Position numbers and translations under genes: made by a program
NCBI GenBank assembly: GCA_963769905.1
Contig: CAVYNG010000002.1
Span: 124,001-188,000, forward strand
Direction of reading: 5' to 3'
Length of the DNA stretch: 64,000 bases
Origin: Bog-756 sp963769905
Lineage (GTDB): Bacteria > Actinomycetota > Acidimicrobiia > Acidimicrobiales > RAAP-2
Part shown: one piece after another, positions 1 through 8,277 of the stretch
Layout: every line of letters starts with the position of its first letter
Position numbering within the stretch: position 1 is the stretch's first letter
The notes under the pieces: model-generated
Database searches by the model: none
Seen by the model: the letters and a program-made list of their open reading frames with translations, nothing else
What the model was told of the DNA's origin: nothing

Positions 1-1
1 C

Positions 2-1039
2 GGCGCCCTCGCCGCACGAGTCGTCGACGAATCCAACCGGACCGGCGGCCAGCTGGCCTCCTTGATGGCCCGCGCACCCGGGCTCCCCAATCAACAGACT
101 CCCTACGTCGCGATGGCGAGGACCGAGGTCCAAGAAGGCCTCGACCAGGCCGTGCTCTCCGCCGAGCAGGAGGCCGAAGCGGCCCGGCGCCTCAGCCCCC
201 CGGAGCCCGACGGAGGGGTGAGCGCTCAACTCGTCCAGGTGATGGTGGACCGCGCCGGCGCTGTCTCCGACCTTCGGACCGCCGTCGACCAGCGCCTCGG
301 GATGGCGCCGTTGCCGATCGCCGGATCGCCCGTGAGTGGCGCGCCCGCGGCGACCGTGCCGCTCGTCTCGATCGACCAGGCGACCAGGGCGATGGCCACG
401 GCGGGCGCGCGTCTCCAGCACGCGGACGCCGAGTACGCCTCGCTCCTCGCATCGATCCGCGCTCAGCGGCTCCCGATCCACCTGCCGCCGTCGGTCTGGG
501 TCCCCTCGTCGGATGCGAAGTCCCCACTCAGCGCGACCGCCCTCGGGGAGGCGGCCTCGACCCTTTCGGCGTCCCCCGCGCTCGCTCCGTTCCACCAACT
601 GCTGATCAGCGCGCTCGGCCTCACGCCTCCGGCGATCGCGACGGGCGGGACAGGGATCGTCGGAGACTCGTGCACCGCGCCGTTCTCGCTGGCACCCACC
701 GCGGGCACCTCCCCGACGATCGTGCCGCCGACCTCGCGCCTCGCAGTGGAGGCGACGGTCACCAACTGCGGGACGGTCACCGAGACGGGCGTCAAGGTCA
801 CCGAGACCCTCACCCTGGCAGATCCACCGGGGACCGCTCCGCCTCGACCGGGAGCGGCCGGAGGAAACCAGGTTGCGACGGTCGTGGTGCGCCCGGGCGC
901 GTCGGCCGCGGTCACCCTTTCCCCCCTCTCGGTCGGGTCGGGCCACCTCTACCAGCTGACGGTCACCGTCTCCATCCCACCCGGACAGGCCGACCCGACC
1001 GGCTCGACCCAACGGCTCCTGGTGCAGATCGCCCCGTGA
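2..1039 (+). CDS. 5'-truncated hypothetical surface or secreted-type protein
   Basis: The frame is open from base 2, so the true start lies upstream and at least 345 residues are present. An internal TTG/ATG pair at 62-67 is possible, but the residues before it (ALAARVVDESNRTGG) read as normal protein. The first half is Ala-rich and helical. The last ~120 residues are rich in Thr, Val and Pro and read like a beta-sandwich of the CARDB or DUF11 kind (VTNCGTVTETGVKVTETLTL), a fold common in extracellular proteins. No signal peptide can be judged because the N-terminus is missing. It ends 141 bp before gltA and need not be co-transcribed with it. I do not recognise the family and assign no function. 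Confidence 0.6.
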   Translation, partial: GALAARVVDESNRTGGQLASLMARAPGLPNQQTPYVAMARTEVQEGLDQAVLSAEQEAEAARRLSPPEPDGGVSAQLVQVMVDRAGAVSDLRTAVDQRLGMAPLPIAGSPVSGAPAATVPLVSIDQATRAMATAGARLQHADAEYASLLASIRAQRLPIHLPPSVWVPSSDAKSPLSATALGEAASTLSASPALAPFHQLLISALGLTPPAIATGGTGIVGDSCTAPFSLAPTAGTSPTIVPPTSRLAVEATVTNCGTVTETGVKVTETLTLADPPGTAPPRPGAAGGNQVATVVVRPGASAAVTLSPLSVGSGHLYQLTVTVSIPPGQADPTGSTQRLLVQIAP

Positions 1040-1180
1040 CGATCGCACCTCGCCACCGACCCGCGATCGGTTCGACGGATGGTCAGCTGGCAGGCATCAC
1101 CCTCTAGGATTGACGGCGTCCATCCGACCCAGGACGGCCAGTACGACCGGCAGGTCGAGCAGAAAGAGAGGTGTGGGTCC

Positions 1181-2452
1181 GTGGCCGACAGCATCACGAT
1201 CACCGACAACCGCACCGGAGAATCCCTCGAGATCCCCATCGACAACGGCGGGGTGTCGGGGGCCCAGTGGTCGAAGCTCCTCCCCGGGGTCTGGTTCTAC
1301 GATCCGGGTCTCGTCTCGACCGCGGTGTGCGAGAGCTCGATCACCTATCTCGACGGCGACAACGGCATCCTCCGCTACCGCGGGTACCCGATCGAGCAGT
1401 TGGCGCAGGAGTCGACCTACCTCGAGGTCGCGTACCTGCTGTTGAAGGGCGATCTGCCGACGGCCGAGGAGTACGACTCCTGGCAGCGCGAGATCACCCT
1501 CCACACCTTCATCCACGAGAACGTACGCAAACGGTTCCTCGAGGGCTTCCACTACGACGCACACCCGATGGGGATGTTGGTCTCGGCGATCGCCGCGCTC
1601 TCGACCTTCTACCTCGACGCCAAGGACATCTTCGACGTCGAGTCCCGCAACAAGCAGATCGTCCGGCTCATCGCCAAGATCCCCACCCTGGCTGCTGCGG
1701 CCCACCGCTTCAGTGTGGGTCAGCCCTTCGTCTACCCCGACAACTCCCTTCCGTTCACCGCCAACTTCCTCTCGATGATGTGGAAGATCGCCGAGCCCCG
1801 TTTCGACGCCAATCCCGCCCTTGCCCGCGCGCTCGACGTGTTGTTCATCCTCCACGCCGATCACGAGCAGAACTGCTCGACCACCGCCATGCGGACGGTC
1901 GGGTCGTCCCACGCCGATCCGTACTCCGCCTGTGCCGCGGCCGCGGCGGCGCTCTACGGCCCGCGGCACGGTGGCGCCAACGAGGCGGTCATCCGGATGC
2001 TCACCGACATCGGTTCGATCGAGAACGTGGAGCCGTTCATCGCATCGGTGAAGGAGGGCTCCGCGGGGCGCTTGCAGGGTTTCGGCCACCGGGTCTACAA
2101 GAGCTACGACCCGCGAGCCCGCATCATCAAGCAGACCGCGGACGAGGTGTTCGCCATCACCGGCAAGAGCCCGCTCCTCGACATCGCCCTGAAACTCGAG
2201 GAGATCGCGCTCTCCGACGAGTACTTCACGTCGCGCAAGCTCTATCCCAATGTCGACTTCTACTCGGGCTTGATCTACCAGGCGATGGGCTTCCCGCTCG
2301 AGATGTTCCCGGTTCTCTTCGCCATCCCCCGCACCTCCGGCTGGCTGGCCCACTGGCAGGAGATGCTCGATCAGGACTCGAAGATCGCGCGGCCGCGCCA
2401 GCTCTACATCGGTGAGGGCATCCGCGACTACGTCCCGATCGGGGATCGCTGA
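1181..2452 (+). CDS. gltA: citrate synthase
   Basis: Type I/II citrate synthase of 423 aa, which condenses acetyl-CoA and oxaloacetate to citrate at the entry of the TCA cycle. Family motifs are intact: HADHEQNCSTTAMRTVGSSH with its two histidines (H225, H228), GPRHGGANEAV (H263), the CoA-binding GFGHRVYKSYDPRA, and an Asp in DFYSG (D359). I chose the GTG at 1181 (MADSITITDNRTG) because AGAAAGAGAGG lies about 10 nt upstream and the length fits the family; the frame is open further upstream to 1079 but that part has no similarity to the family. The gene converges on the thioesterase gene with only 18 bp between the stop codons. Confidence 0.95.
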   Translation: MADSITITDNRTGESLEIPIDNGGVSGAQWSKLLPGVWFYDPGLVSTAVCESSITYLDGDNGILRYRGYPIEQLAQESTYLEVAYLLLKGDLPTAEEYDSWQREITLHTFIHENVRKRFLEGFHYDAHPMGMLVSAIAALSTFYLDAKDIFDVESRNKQIVRLIAKIPTLAAAAHRFSVGQPFVYPDNSLPFTANFLSMMWKIAEPRFDANPALARALDVLFILHADHEQNCSTTAMRTVGSSHADPYSACAAAAAALYGPRHGGANEAVIRMLTDIGSIENVEPFIASVKEGSAGRLQGFGHRVYKSYDPRARIIKQTADEVFAITGKSPLLDIALKLEEIALSDEYFTSRKLYPNVDFYSGLIYQAMGFPLEMFPVLFAIPRTSGWLAHWQEMLDQDSKIARPRQLYIGEGIRDYVPIGDR

Positions 2453-2470
2453 TCGGGACGTCTCGGCTGG

Positions 2471-3322
2471 TCAGGTCCGGGATCGAACCCGCATCAGACC
2501 CTCCTGCACGACCGAGACGACGAGCTCGCCCGACCTGGTGAAGAGGAACCCACGTGCAAGGCCGCGCGCGCCGTGGGCGACCGGTGAGTCCATGTCGTAG
2601 AGGAGCCACTCGTCGGCCCGGAACGGCCGGTGGAACCACATGCAGTGGTCGAGGCTCGCGCCCATGAACTCGGTGTCGTCCCAGCTCACCTCGTGGGGCG
2701 CCAGCATGGTGTCGAAGAGCGACATGTCCGAGGCGTAGGCGGCGATCGAAGCATGCAGGAGGGGGTCGTCGGGCAGCTTGCCGTCCGCTCGGATCCACAG
2801 GCGCTGGTACGGCTCCTTCCCGCCCCCGTGGTTGAAGGGAAGCTCGCCGACGTAGCGCTGGTCGATCGGATGGGGCCGCTCGAACCAGTTGGCCAGCGTT
2901 TCGCGGAAAGGCTCGAGGCGGGTCGCGAGCGTGTCGAGATCCTCGGGTGGAGGGACGTCGGGCATCGGGAATTGGTGCGACAGCCCGTCCTCGTCCACGT
3001 GGAACGAGGCGGACATGTTGAAGATCGCGCGTCCGTGCTGGATCGCGACGACCCGGCGGGTGGTGAACGACCGGCCGTCGCGGATGCGGTCGACCTCGTA
3101 GAGGATCGGAATGCTCGGGTCCCCGGGCCGCAGAAAGTAGGCGTGCAGCGAGTGGGGTCGGCCCGAGTCGACCGTGCGGCCGGCGGCGGTCAGTGACTGA
3201 GCGGCCACCTGTCCGCCGAAGACCCGTTGGCGGTCCTCGTCCGGGCTCACCCCGCGGAAGATGTTGACCTCGATCGGTTCGAGATCGAGCAGGTCGACGA
3301 GAAAGTCGAGATCGAGGCTCAT
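2471..3322 (-). CDS. tesB: acyl-CoA thioesterase II (TesB family)
   Basis: Protein of 283 aa with the double hot-dog layout of TesB, which hydrolyses medium and long acyl-CoA to free acid and CoA. The N-terminal hot-dog contains RVFGGQVAAQSLTAA and HSLHAYFLRPGDPSIPI; RIRDGRSFTTRRVVAIQ is a typical signature. The C-terminal hot-dog has DDTEFMGASLDHCMWFHRPF followed by WLLYDMDSPVAHGARGLARG, where the family's catalytic Asp and Gln/Thr region lies. ATG start at 3322. It is divergent from the GH1 gene, with only 35 bp between their starts. Physiological substrate cannot be told from the sequence. Confidence 0.93.
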   Translation of the reverse strand: MSLDLDFLVDLLDLEPIEVNIFRGVSPDEDRQRVFGGQVAAQSLTAAGRTVDSGRPHSLHAYFLRPGDPSIPILYEVDRIRDGRSFTTRRVVAIQHGRAIFNMSASFHVDEDGLSHQFPMPDVPPPEDLDTLATRLEPFRETLANWFERPHPIDQRYVGELPFNHGGGKEPYQRLWIRADGKLPDDPLLHASIAAYASDMSLFDTMLAPHEVSWDDTEFMGASLDHCMWFHRPFRADEWLLYDMDSPVAHGARGLARGFLFTRSGELVVSVVQEGLMRVRSRT

Positions 3323-3337
3323 GTCACCATCCTGTCA

Positions 3338-3353
3338 GGCCACTACCGTGGCC
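3338..3353. promoter_or_regulatory. inverted repeat between divergent tesB and GH1 genes
   Basis: GGCCAC-TACC-GTGGCC is a perfect 6-bp inverted repeat in the 35-bp gap between two divergent starts. It overlaps the TACCGT box proposed as the -10 of the GH1 gene. It could be a repressor site or chance; no regulator is encoded next to it. Confidence 0.3.
3344..3349 (+). promoter_or_regulatory. possible -10 box for a leaderless GH1 mRNA
   Basis: TACCGT (TANNNT type) ends 8 nt before the GTG start at 3358 and there is no Shine-Dalgarno sequence in between, as expected if transcription starts at the start codon. No convincing -35 is visible. Confidence 0.35.
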
Positions 3354-3357
3354 GTCC

Positions 3358-4537
3358 GTGCCGACCGTTACCTTCCCCGACGGGTTCGTCTGGGGGACCG
3401 CGACCGCCGCCCATCAGATCGAGGGCGGCAACGTGAACAACGATTGGTGGGACTTCGAGCACGATCCGGGCTCGGGCTGTGTGGACGTGAGCGGGGACGC
3501 GTGCGACTCCTTCAACCGTTACCCGGAGGACATCGGCATCGTCGCCGGCCTCGGGCTCGGCGCGTACCGGTTCTCGCTCGAATGGAGCCGGATCGAGCCG
3601 GCCGAGGGCGAGTTCTCCGTCGTCGCGCTCGATCACTATCGGAGAATGGCCGCCACCTGCCGCGAGCGGGGCATCTTGCCGGTCGTCACCTTCCACCACT
3701 TCACCCACCCGCGATGGCTCGCGGCCGCCGGTGCCTGGGAAGCGCCCGACGCGCCGGATCGCTTCGCCCGGTTCTGTGAGCGGTCGACGGCCCACCTCGG
3801 CGATCTGATCGGGATCGCCTGCACGCTGAACGAGCCGAACGTGGTGGCGACGATGGGCTGGCGTCTCGGCGTCTTCCCGCCGCGGGTGCGCGACCATGCA
3901 CGACGCGAGGTGGTCAACCAGGGAATGGTCGTCGCGCACCGGAAGGGCACCGAAGCGATCCGGTCCGGGCCCGGCGAGTTCCCGGTCGGGCTCACCCTTT
4001 CGATGACCGACTACCAACTGCTCCCCGGAGGCGAAGGGTGGATCGAGCGCGTCCGGCGGCCCTCCGAGGACGTCTTCCTCGAAGCCACCGGCGGTGACGA
4101 CTTCGTCGGTGTGCAGACCTACTCGCGCGCGGGTCGGGCCCGACGGTCTCCAGGGCCCCGAGGCAGGAGTACCCACCACACAGATGGGCTACGAGGTGTG
4201 GCCCGACGCGCTCGAGGCCACCATCCGCCGGGCGACCGACAAGACCGGCCTTCCCGTCTACGTGACAGAGAACGGCATCGGGACCGACGACGACGATCAG
4301 CGCATCGACTTCCTCGCCCGTGCGCTCGAAGGGGTCGGGCGCTGCCTTGCCGACGGCATCGAGGTGCGCGGCTATTTCCACTGGAGCTTGCTCGACAACT
4401 TCGAATGGGTGCTCGGTTACGGGCCGACTTTCGGGATGGTCGCGGTCGACCGAACGACCTTCGAGCGTCGACCGAAGCCGAGCTCGTCGTGGCTCGGGGC
4501 GGTGGCGCGCTCCAATTCGTTGTCACCGATCGGGTGA
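3358..4537 (+). pseudogene. family 1 glycoside hydrolase (beta-glucosidase-like), frame broken by a 2-nt loss
   Basis: The first part (GTG 3358 to about 4130) reads TFPDGFVWGTATAAHQIEGG, YRFSLEWSRIEP and TLNEPNVVA, with the acid/base Glu at E159: a clear GH1 retaining beta-glycosidase. After VQTYSR the similarity moves to another frame and continues ARVGPDGLQGPEAG, GYEVWPDAL, VYVTENGIGTDD (nucleophile Glu, codon 4268-4270) and FHWSLLDNFEWVLGY to a stop at 4537. The switch falls in a (CG)4 run at 4124-4131; adding one CG restores a single reading frame of about 393 aa. Both catalytic residues and all motifs are otherwise intact, so this is either a very recent slippage mutation or a sequencing error. 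Without correction the upstream frame runs on into the GtrA-like gene, which would be an artefact. Substrate unknown. Confidence 0.85.
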
Positions 4538-4593
4538 GATCGTCGCAGCAGCGTGACGGATTCGCCAGCATGGTGAGGGCTAAGGTTTCTCCG

Positions 4594-5094
4594 GTGAGCA
4601 GCTTCTCGGTGCGAGTCGTGCATCTCTGGGAACGGCGGGACACACCGGAGGCGAAGCGTCTGTTTCGCTTCACGATGGTGTCGGTCGTCTCGACGGCCGT
4701 CTCCTTCGGCGTATTGGCGATCGTCTTCGGCGTCTTCCGGCTGTGGGGAGAGGTCGCGAGCACCGTCTTCGCCAACTCGGTCGCGACGGTTCCCTCCTAC
4801 TACCTGAACCGCAAGTGGGTATGGGGCAAGAGTGGTCGCTCGCACCTGGTCAAAGAGGTCATCCCGTTCTGGTGCATGTCGGCACTCGGCATCACGGTTT
4901 CCATCTTCGGGGCCGCGCTGGCGAGGCACATCGGTACGGTGCACCACTTCAGCCATCCCGAGCAGACCGCACTGGTGCTGTTTGCGAACGTCGTCTCGTT
5001 CGGGGTCTTCTGGGTGCTCAAGTTCCTGGTGTTCAACCGACTGTTCCGGGTGCATCCCCTCGAGGAGCTCGACGAGCTGGTCGAAGCCCTCTGA
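4594..5094 (+). CDS. GtrA-like integral membrane protein
   Basis: Small polytopic protein of about 166 aa with four predicted membrane segments in the GtrA arrangement: FTMVSVVSTAVSFGVLAIVF, an adjacent segment ending in ATVPSYYLNRKWVWGK, a third at PFWCMSALGITVSIFGAAL, and a fourth at LVLFANVVSFGVFWVLKFLV. The motif 'NRKWVW' and the final 'KFLVFN' are typical of the family, whose members are proposed to help move polyprenol-linked sugars across the membrane for wall or glycan synthesis. The start is uncertain: GTG 4594 has AAGG eight nt upstream, while ATG 4570 adds eight residues. The partner glycosyltransferase is not adjacent; MptB, 4 kb away, is the only polyprenol-sugar enzyme nearby. 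Confidence 0.8.
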   Translation: MSSFSVRVVHLWERRDTPEAKRLFRFTMVSVVSTAVSFGVLAIVFGVFRLWGEVASTVFANSVATVPSYYLNRKWVWGKSGRSHLVKEVIPFWCMSALGITVSIFGAALARHIGTVHHFSHPEQTALVLFANVVSFGVFWVLKFLVFNRLFRVHPLEELDELVEAL

Positions 5095-5208
5095 CCCGCG
5101 GCAACCGGCCGGGCAGGGTCCGTGTCCGGATTCGACCCCGGTTCACCAGGCGACAGGTCGCAGAACTAGTTTGGTGGCCGTCGTCGATCGCGGCATCCGG
5201 AGGGGAGC

Positions 5209-6003
5209 ATGACCGGCACGGTGACGAGTGGAGGTTCGGTGGTGCTGGTGACCGCCGTCTTCCTCGCGAGCGCCGTCGAGATGGTCGAGGCCCTCACCAT
5301 CGTGCTGGCGGTCGGCACCACCAAGGGTTGGCGCACTGCGCTCGAAGGGGCTTGTGCGGCAATAGCGACGTTGGCCGCCCTGGTGTTACTGCTCGGGCCC
5401 ACTCTGGTGCACCTGGTGCCCCTGCAGGCGTTGCGCTTGGTCGTCGGAGGTCTCCTGCTGGTGTTCGGCCTCCAATGGCTGCGTAAGGCGATCCTCCGAG
5501 CCTCCGGACTCAAGTCGAAGCACGACGAGGACGCGATCTTCGACGAGCAGGTCGCAGAGCTCTCCTCGACCCCGTCGACGGGCAAAGGACGTGACCCCGC
5601 GGGGTTCGTCGTCTCCTTCAAAGGTGTGTTCCTCGAGGGGCTGGAGGTCGTCGTGGTGGTGCTGACCCTCGGCTCGACCTCGCATGATCTCGGACTTGCG
5701 GCCGCCGCCGCGGCGGCTGCCGTGGTAGTCGTCGCCCTGGTGGGACTCGTCGTCGCGCGACAGCTCTCCTCGGTTCCCGAGAACGCGATGAAGATGGCAG
5801 TCGGCCTCATGCTGGTGAGCTTCGGTTCGTTCTGGTCGGGCGAGGGCGTGGGTGTGCACTGGCCCGGCTCCGATTTCGCGATCCCCGTGCTGGTCGGCGT
5901 CTACGGGATCGCCACCTGGGCAATGGTGGCGATGCTCAGGCGCGCCGCGGCCGCGCGGCCGGCACCGGTCGTCGTGCCCGCGTCGGGAGGTCAGGGTGCC
6001 TGA
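5209..6003 (+). CDS. multi-pass membrane protein, COG4280-like with FTR1-like acidic motifs
   Basis: Protein of 264 aa with about six or seven hydrophobic segments. The first (FLASAVEMVEALTIVLAVG) and the fourth (GVFLEGLEVVVVVLTLG) both carry an E-x-x-E-type acidic motif inside the membrane, spaced like the paired REGLE motifs of FTR1 iron permeases. This suggests a metal or cation permease related to the poorly described COG4280 group, but the Arg of FTR1 is absent, so transport of iron is only a guess. Between the two halves is a hydrophilic loop (SKHDEDAIFDEQVAE). ATG start preceded by GGAGGGGAGC. The downstream small membrane gene overlaps its stop by 8 bp, so the two are likely translated together. 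Confidence 0.65.
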   Translation: MTGTVTSGGSVVLVTAVFLASAVEMVEALTIVLAVGTTKGWRTALEGACAAIATLAALVLLLGPTLVHLVPLQALRLVVGGLLLVFGLQWLRKAILRASGLKSKHDEDAIFDEQVAELSSTPSTGKGRDPAGFVVSFKGVFLEGLEVVVVVLTLGSTSHDLGLAAAAAAAAVVVVALVGLVVARQLSSVPENAMKMAVGLMLVSFGSFWSGEGVGVHWPGSDFAIPVLVGVYGIATWAMVAMLRRAAAARPAPVVVPASGGQGA

Positions 6004-6250
6004 GTCGACGCCGACGGTCGGTCGGACCTGGCCCCGACGGGCAGCACGGGCCTTCGGTCACTTCTGGTGGGACTTCCTCGTCGGCGACACGCCGGAGCTG
6101 TTCGTGGGAGTCCTCGTGGTCATCGGTTTGGTCGCACTGGTCTGCCGGGATCCGGCGTTGCGCACGTTCGCGGCCGCACTCGTGCCTGTCGCGGTGATCG
6201 CGCTGTTGTCGATCTCGGTCTGGCGGGCGGCGCGCAGCCGCTCGACCTGA
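5996..6250 (+). CDS. small two-TM protein coupled to the upstream permease-like gene
   Basis: Predicted 84-aa protein. The GTG start at 5996 lies inside the end of the upstream gene (8-bp overlap) and has GGGAGG five nt before it. The sequence has a Trp-rich stretch (FGHFWWDFLVGDTPELF) followed by two hydrophobic helices (VGVLVVIGLVALVC and AAALVPVAVIALLSISVW) and a short basic tail. The overlap implies translational coupling, so it may be a small subunit or accessory factor of the COG4280-like protein. I recognise no named family. Confidence 0.6.
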   Translation: MPESTPTVGRTWPRRAARAFGHFWWDFLVGDTPELFVGVLVVIGLVALVCRDPALRTFAAALVPVAVIALLSISVWRAARSRST

Positions 6251-6322
6251 GGGGTCGGCGGCGAGACAACGGGCGCCGCCGGACGCTGTCGTGCCGGCGA
6301 TGATCGCGGATCGGCCGCCGAG

Positions 6323-6811
6323 TCAGTCGCGGAAATTGGTGAACTGGAGCGGGATCCCGAAGTCGGCCGCCTTGCACGAGGAGATCACCGACTGGAGGTC
6401 GTCGCGCTTCTTTCCGGTCACCCGCAGCTGCTCCCCTTGGGTCTGGGAGCTCACCCCTTTGAGGCCCAGGTCCTTGATGAACTTGTTGATCTTCTTCGCG
6501 TGGTCGGACGAGATGCCGGCGCGGATGGCGAGCCGCTGACGGGCCGCGCCACGCGAGGCCTCTTCGATCTTGCCGACCTCGAACGCCTTCAACGAGACCT
6601 CCCGCCGGACGAGCTTCTCTTGGAGGACCTGGAAGAGCGCGCGGAGTCGGTCCTCGGTCGAGGACGACAGCACGAGCTCCTTGTCGGAGAGCTCGACGGA
6701 CGAATCGGTGCCTTTGAAGTCGAAGCGGGTGGCGGCCTCTCGGTTGGCCTGGTCGACCGCGTTGCGGACTTCTTGCATGTCGACCTCGGAGACGACGTCG
6801 AAGGTGGGCAC
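6323..6811 (-). CDS. yajQ: YajQ family nucleotide-binding protein (DUF520)
   Basis: About 162 aa and close to full family length; it begins PTFDVVSEVDMQEVRNAVDQ and contains TRFDFKGTDSSVELSD, QVLQEKLVRREVSLKAFEVG, HAKKINKFIKDLGLKGVSSQ and QSVISSCKAADFGIPLQFTN, which cover the two ferredoxin-like halves of YajQ. Some homologues bind cyclic di-GMP or nucleic acids; the role here is unknown. I chose the GTG at 6811 because the open frame further upstream (to 6877) would run into tRNA-Tyr and is not conserved. A GTG eight codons further upstream is an alternative. The gene is divergent from tRNA-Tyr, 44 bp apart. Confidence 0.9.
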   Translation of the reverse strand: MPTFDVVSEVDMQEVRNAVDQANREAATRFDFKGTDSSVELSDKELVLSSSTEDRLRALFQVLQEKLVRREVSLKAFEVGKIEEASRGAARQRLAIRAGISSDHAKKINKFIKDLGLKGVSSQTQGEQLRVTGKKRDDLQSVISSCKAADFGIPLQFTNFRD

Positions 6812-6855
6812 GTCGAAACAGTAGCGCTCCACCAGCAGATATCCTTCCGCCCTGC

Positions 6856-6940
6856 GGGTCGGTGCCCGAGCGGCCAAAGGGAGCAGACTGTAAATCTGCC
6901 GGTTCTGCCTACGAAGGTTCGAATCCTTCCCGGCCCACCA
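6856..6940 (+). tRNA. tRNA-Tyr (anticodon GTA)
   Basis: 85 nt including an encoded CCA. The acceptor stem GGGTCGG pairs with CCGGCCC; the anticodon stem GCAGA/TCTGC encloses CTGTAAA (GTA at 6890-6892). The long variable arm (CGGTTCTGCCTACG) is as expected for a class II bacterial tRNA-Tyr, and the T-arm has GGTTCGAATCC. Confidence 0.97.
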
Positions 6941-6948
6941 GCGACAGT

Positions 6949-6999
6949 GACCCGAGTGTGTCGGGTCCGGTGCTCAATACAGCGCCGCGAGCGCGGCGC
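6949..6999 (+). terminator. tandem GC hairpins after tRNA-Tyr
   Basis: Two stem-loops follow the tRNA: GACCCGA/TCGGGTC (6949-6967, 7 bp, GTGTG loop) and GCGCCGC/GCGGCGC (6982-6999, 7 bp, GAGC loop). No T-run follows. The region also separates tRNA-Tyr from the convergent LuxR gene, so they may end transcription in both directions. Confidence 0.45.
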
Positions 7000-7031
7000 G
7001 GGCAGCGTGCGCGCGGCGTGCAACGCCGCGC

Positions 7032-8090
7032 TCAGCCGCCGTCCAAGCGCCCGACGAGCGCGGCAGCGGCTCCTCGGCTCGCGACACCGAGCCGCTCGTA
7101 GGCGTGTTCGAGGTGCTTCTCGACGGTGCGGCTCGAGATGCCGAGCTTGCCGGCGATCTCGGCGTTCGGGGTGCCGGCCGTCGCGAGCTCGATGACCGCG
7201 GCCTGGCGCGGTGAGAGTCCCCACCGATCGCCGATGTCGGCTGCCGCACGAACCGTTCGCTCGCGCAGCACGATGACGTCGGTCCGGTTCTCGAGGAGAC
7301 GGGCGGCGAGACGACCCTTCACCGGGTGCTCGATGACCAAGGTCGGCTGCGAAGCGCGCGTCCCGGCCCTCTCACTCGCATACCAGTCGGCGACCGGTGG
7401 TGGCAGCACCGCGTTTCTCCGGGGGTACCAGCGTCGCACGATCGCGAGACCCGCAGGAGAGGCGTCGACGATCCGGTCGGGGACCGCGACCACGAGTACG
7501 CCCTCGGTCACCGGCGCGGCGGCCGCCTCTCGCGCCTCGAGCAGCCGGACGAGGCGTGCATGGTTCCTCAGCGCGGCGTACTTGGTCACGAGCATCGGCC
7601 TGAGGACCGAGAGCGCCAGCCGGTCACGCTCGCTGAAGCCCCACCGGTCTCGATCGACGGTCAGCTCTACGAGCCGGTCGCCGTGGAAGACGGTCGTAGC
7701 GAGCTGATCCTCGAGTCCGATCCGTCGGTAGACCTCTCCATAGAGGTCGGTGCGGCGGAACTCGGCCGGTGACACCAGCTCGGAGATGGCGTGCGGCTGA
7801 CCGTCGCCGGTGTGCCGGTAGTGGCGGAAGATCGGGTGCTGCCCGAGGTTGCGGATCAGGTCCTCTGCCGATTCGGGCCACAGTACGAGGGGTGTGCTCG
7901 AGACGATGTCGTTGCGGCCGTGGACGAGGTCGATTTCGTTCCACACAGCCCGAACGCCCGGAACCAGCTGCGCCACGAGCCCCGGGACGGTCGCCCGCAG
8001 TGTCGCCGCATCGTGGAGCGACGCCAGCGCGCCGCTGATCTCGGTGAGGGTGCCGATGTCACGTAGGCCTAGGCCACCGATGGCGTGCAC
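7032..8090 (-). CDS. LuxR-type transcriptional regulator with N-terminal sensor region
   Basis: 352 aa, GTG start. The last ~65 residues form a LuxR/FixJ helix-turn-helix: LSPRQAAVIELATAGTPNAE, then IAGKLGISSRTVEKHLEHAY and ERLGV, with the usual recognition helix. The first ~280 residues lack a receiver signature (no phospho-Asp DxxMP pattern) and read like a GAF/PAS-type alpha/beta sensor with internal patterns such as ISGALASLHDAATLRATVPG and GEVYRRIGLEDQLAT. The ligand is unknown. It stands alone between a tRNA and a large upstream non-coding region, so its target may be itself or the divergent promoters near 8.2-8.7 kb. Confidence 0.85.
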   Translation of the reverse strand: MHAIGGLGLRDIGTLTEISGALASLHDAATLRATVPGLVAQLVPGVRAVWNEIDLVHGRNDIVSSTPLVLWPESAEDLIRNLGQHPIFRHYRHTGDGQPHAISELVSPAEFRRTDLYGEVYRRIGLEDQLATTVFHGDRLVELTVDRDRWGFSERDRLALSVLRPMLVTKYAALRNHARLVRLLEAREAAAAPVTEGVLVVAVPDRIVDASPAGLAIVRRWYPRRNAVLPPPVADWYASERAGTRASQPTLVIEHPVKGRLAARLLENRTDVIVLRERTVRAAADIGDRWGLSPRQAAVIELATAGTPNAEIAGKLGISSRTVEKHLEHAYERLGVASRGAAAALVGRLDGG

Positions 8091-8277
8091 CGCCTTCTCT
8101 CTTCGAGAGGCGTGCCGCTCCTACCCCTCCGGTCCTTCCGCTCGGGCCCACGGTACCAAACGGTGCCGCCCCGCCCGCGGGGCGACTGTTCGCAATTCCA
8201 CGTACTCAATCTTGACGATCGGCACCGAAGGCATTGACCTGGTCGGGTCCCGGCGCGCTACCGTCCGGGGGGACATT

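Noticed and set aside
1105..1110. TAGGAT as the citrate synthase -10
   Set aside because: No -35 at a suitable distance (best match has a 20-bp spacer), so it was not listed as a promoter.
3358..5094. 578-aa continuous frame joining the glycosidase and the GtrA-like protein
   Set aside because: The middle (about 4135-4570) has no family similarity, while GH1 motifs continue in another frame; the fusion is an artefact of the two-base loss.
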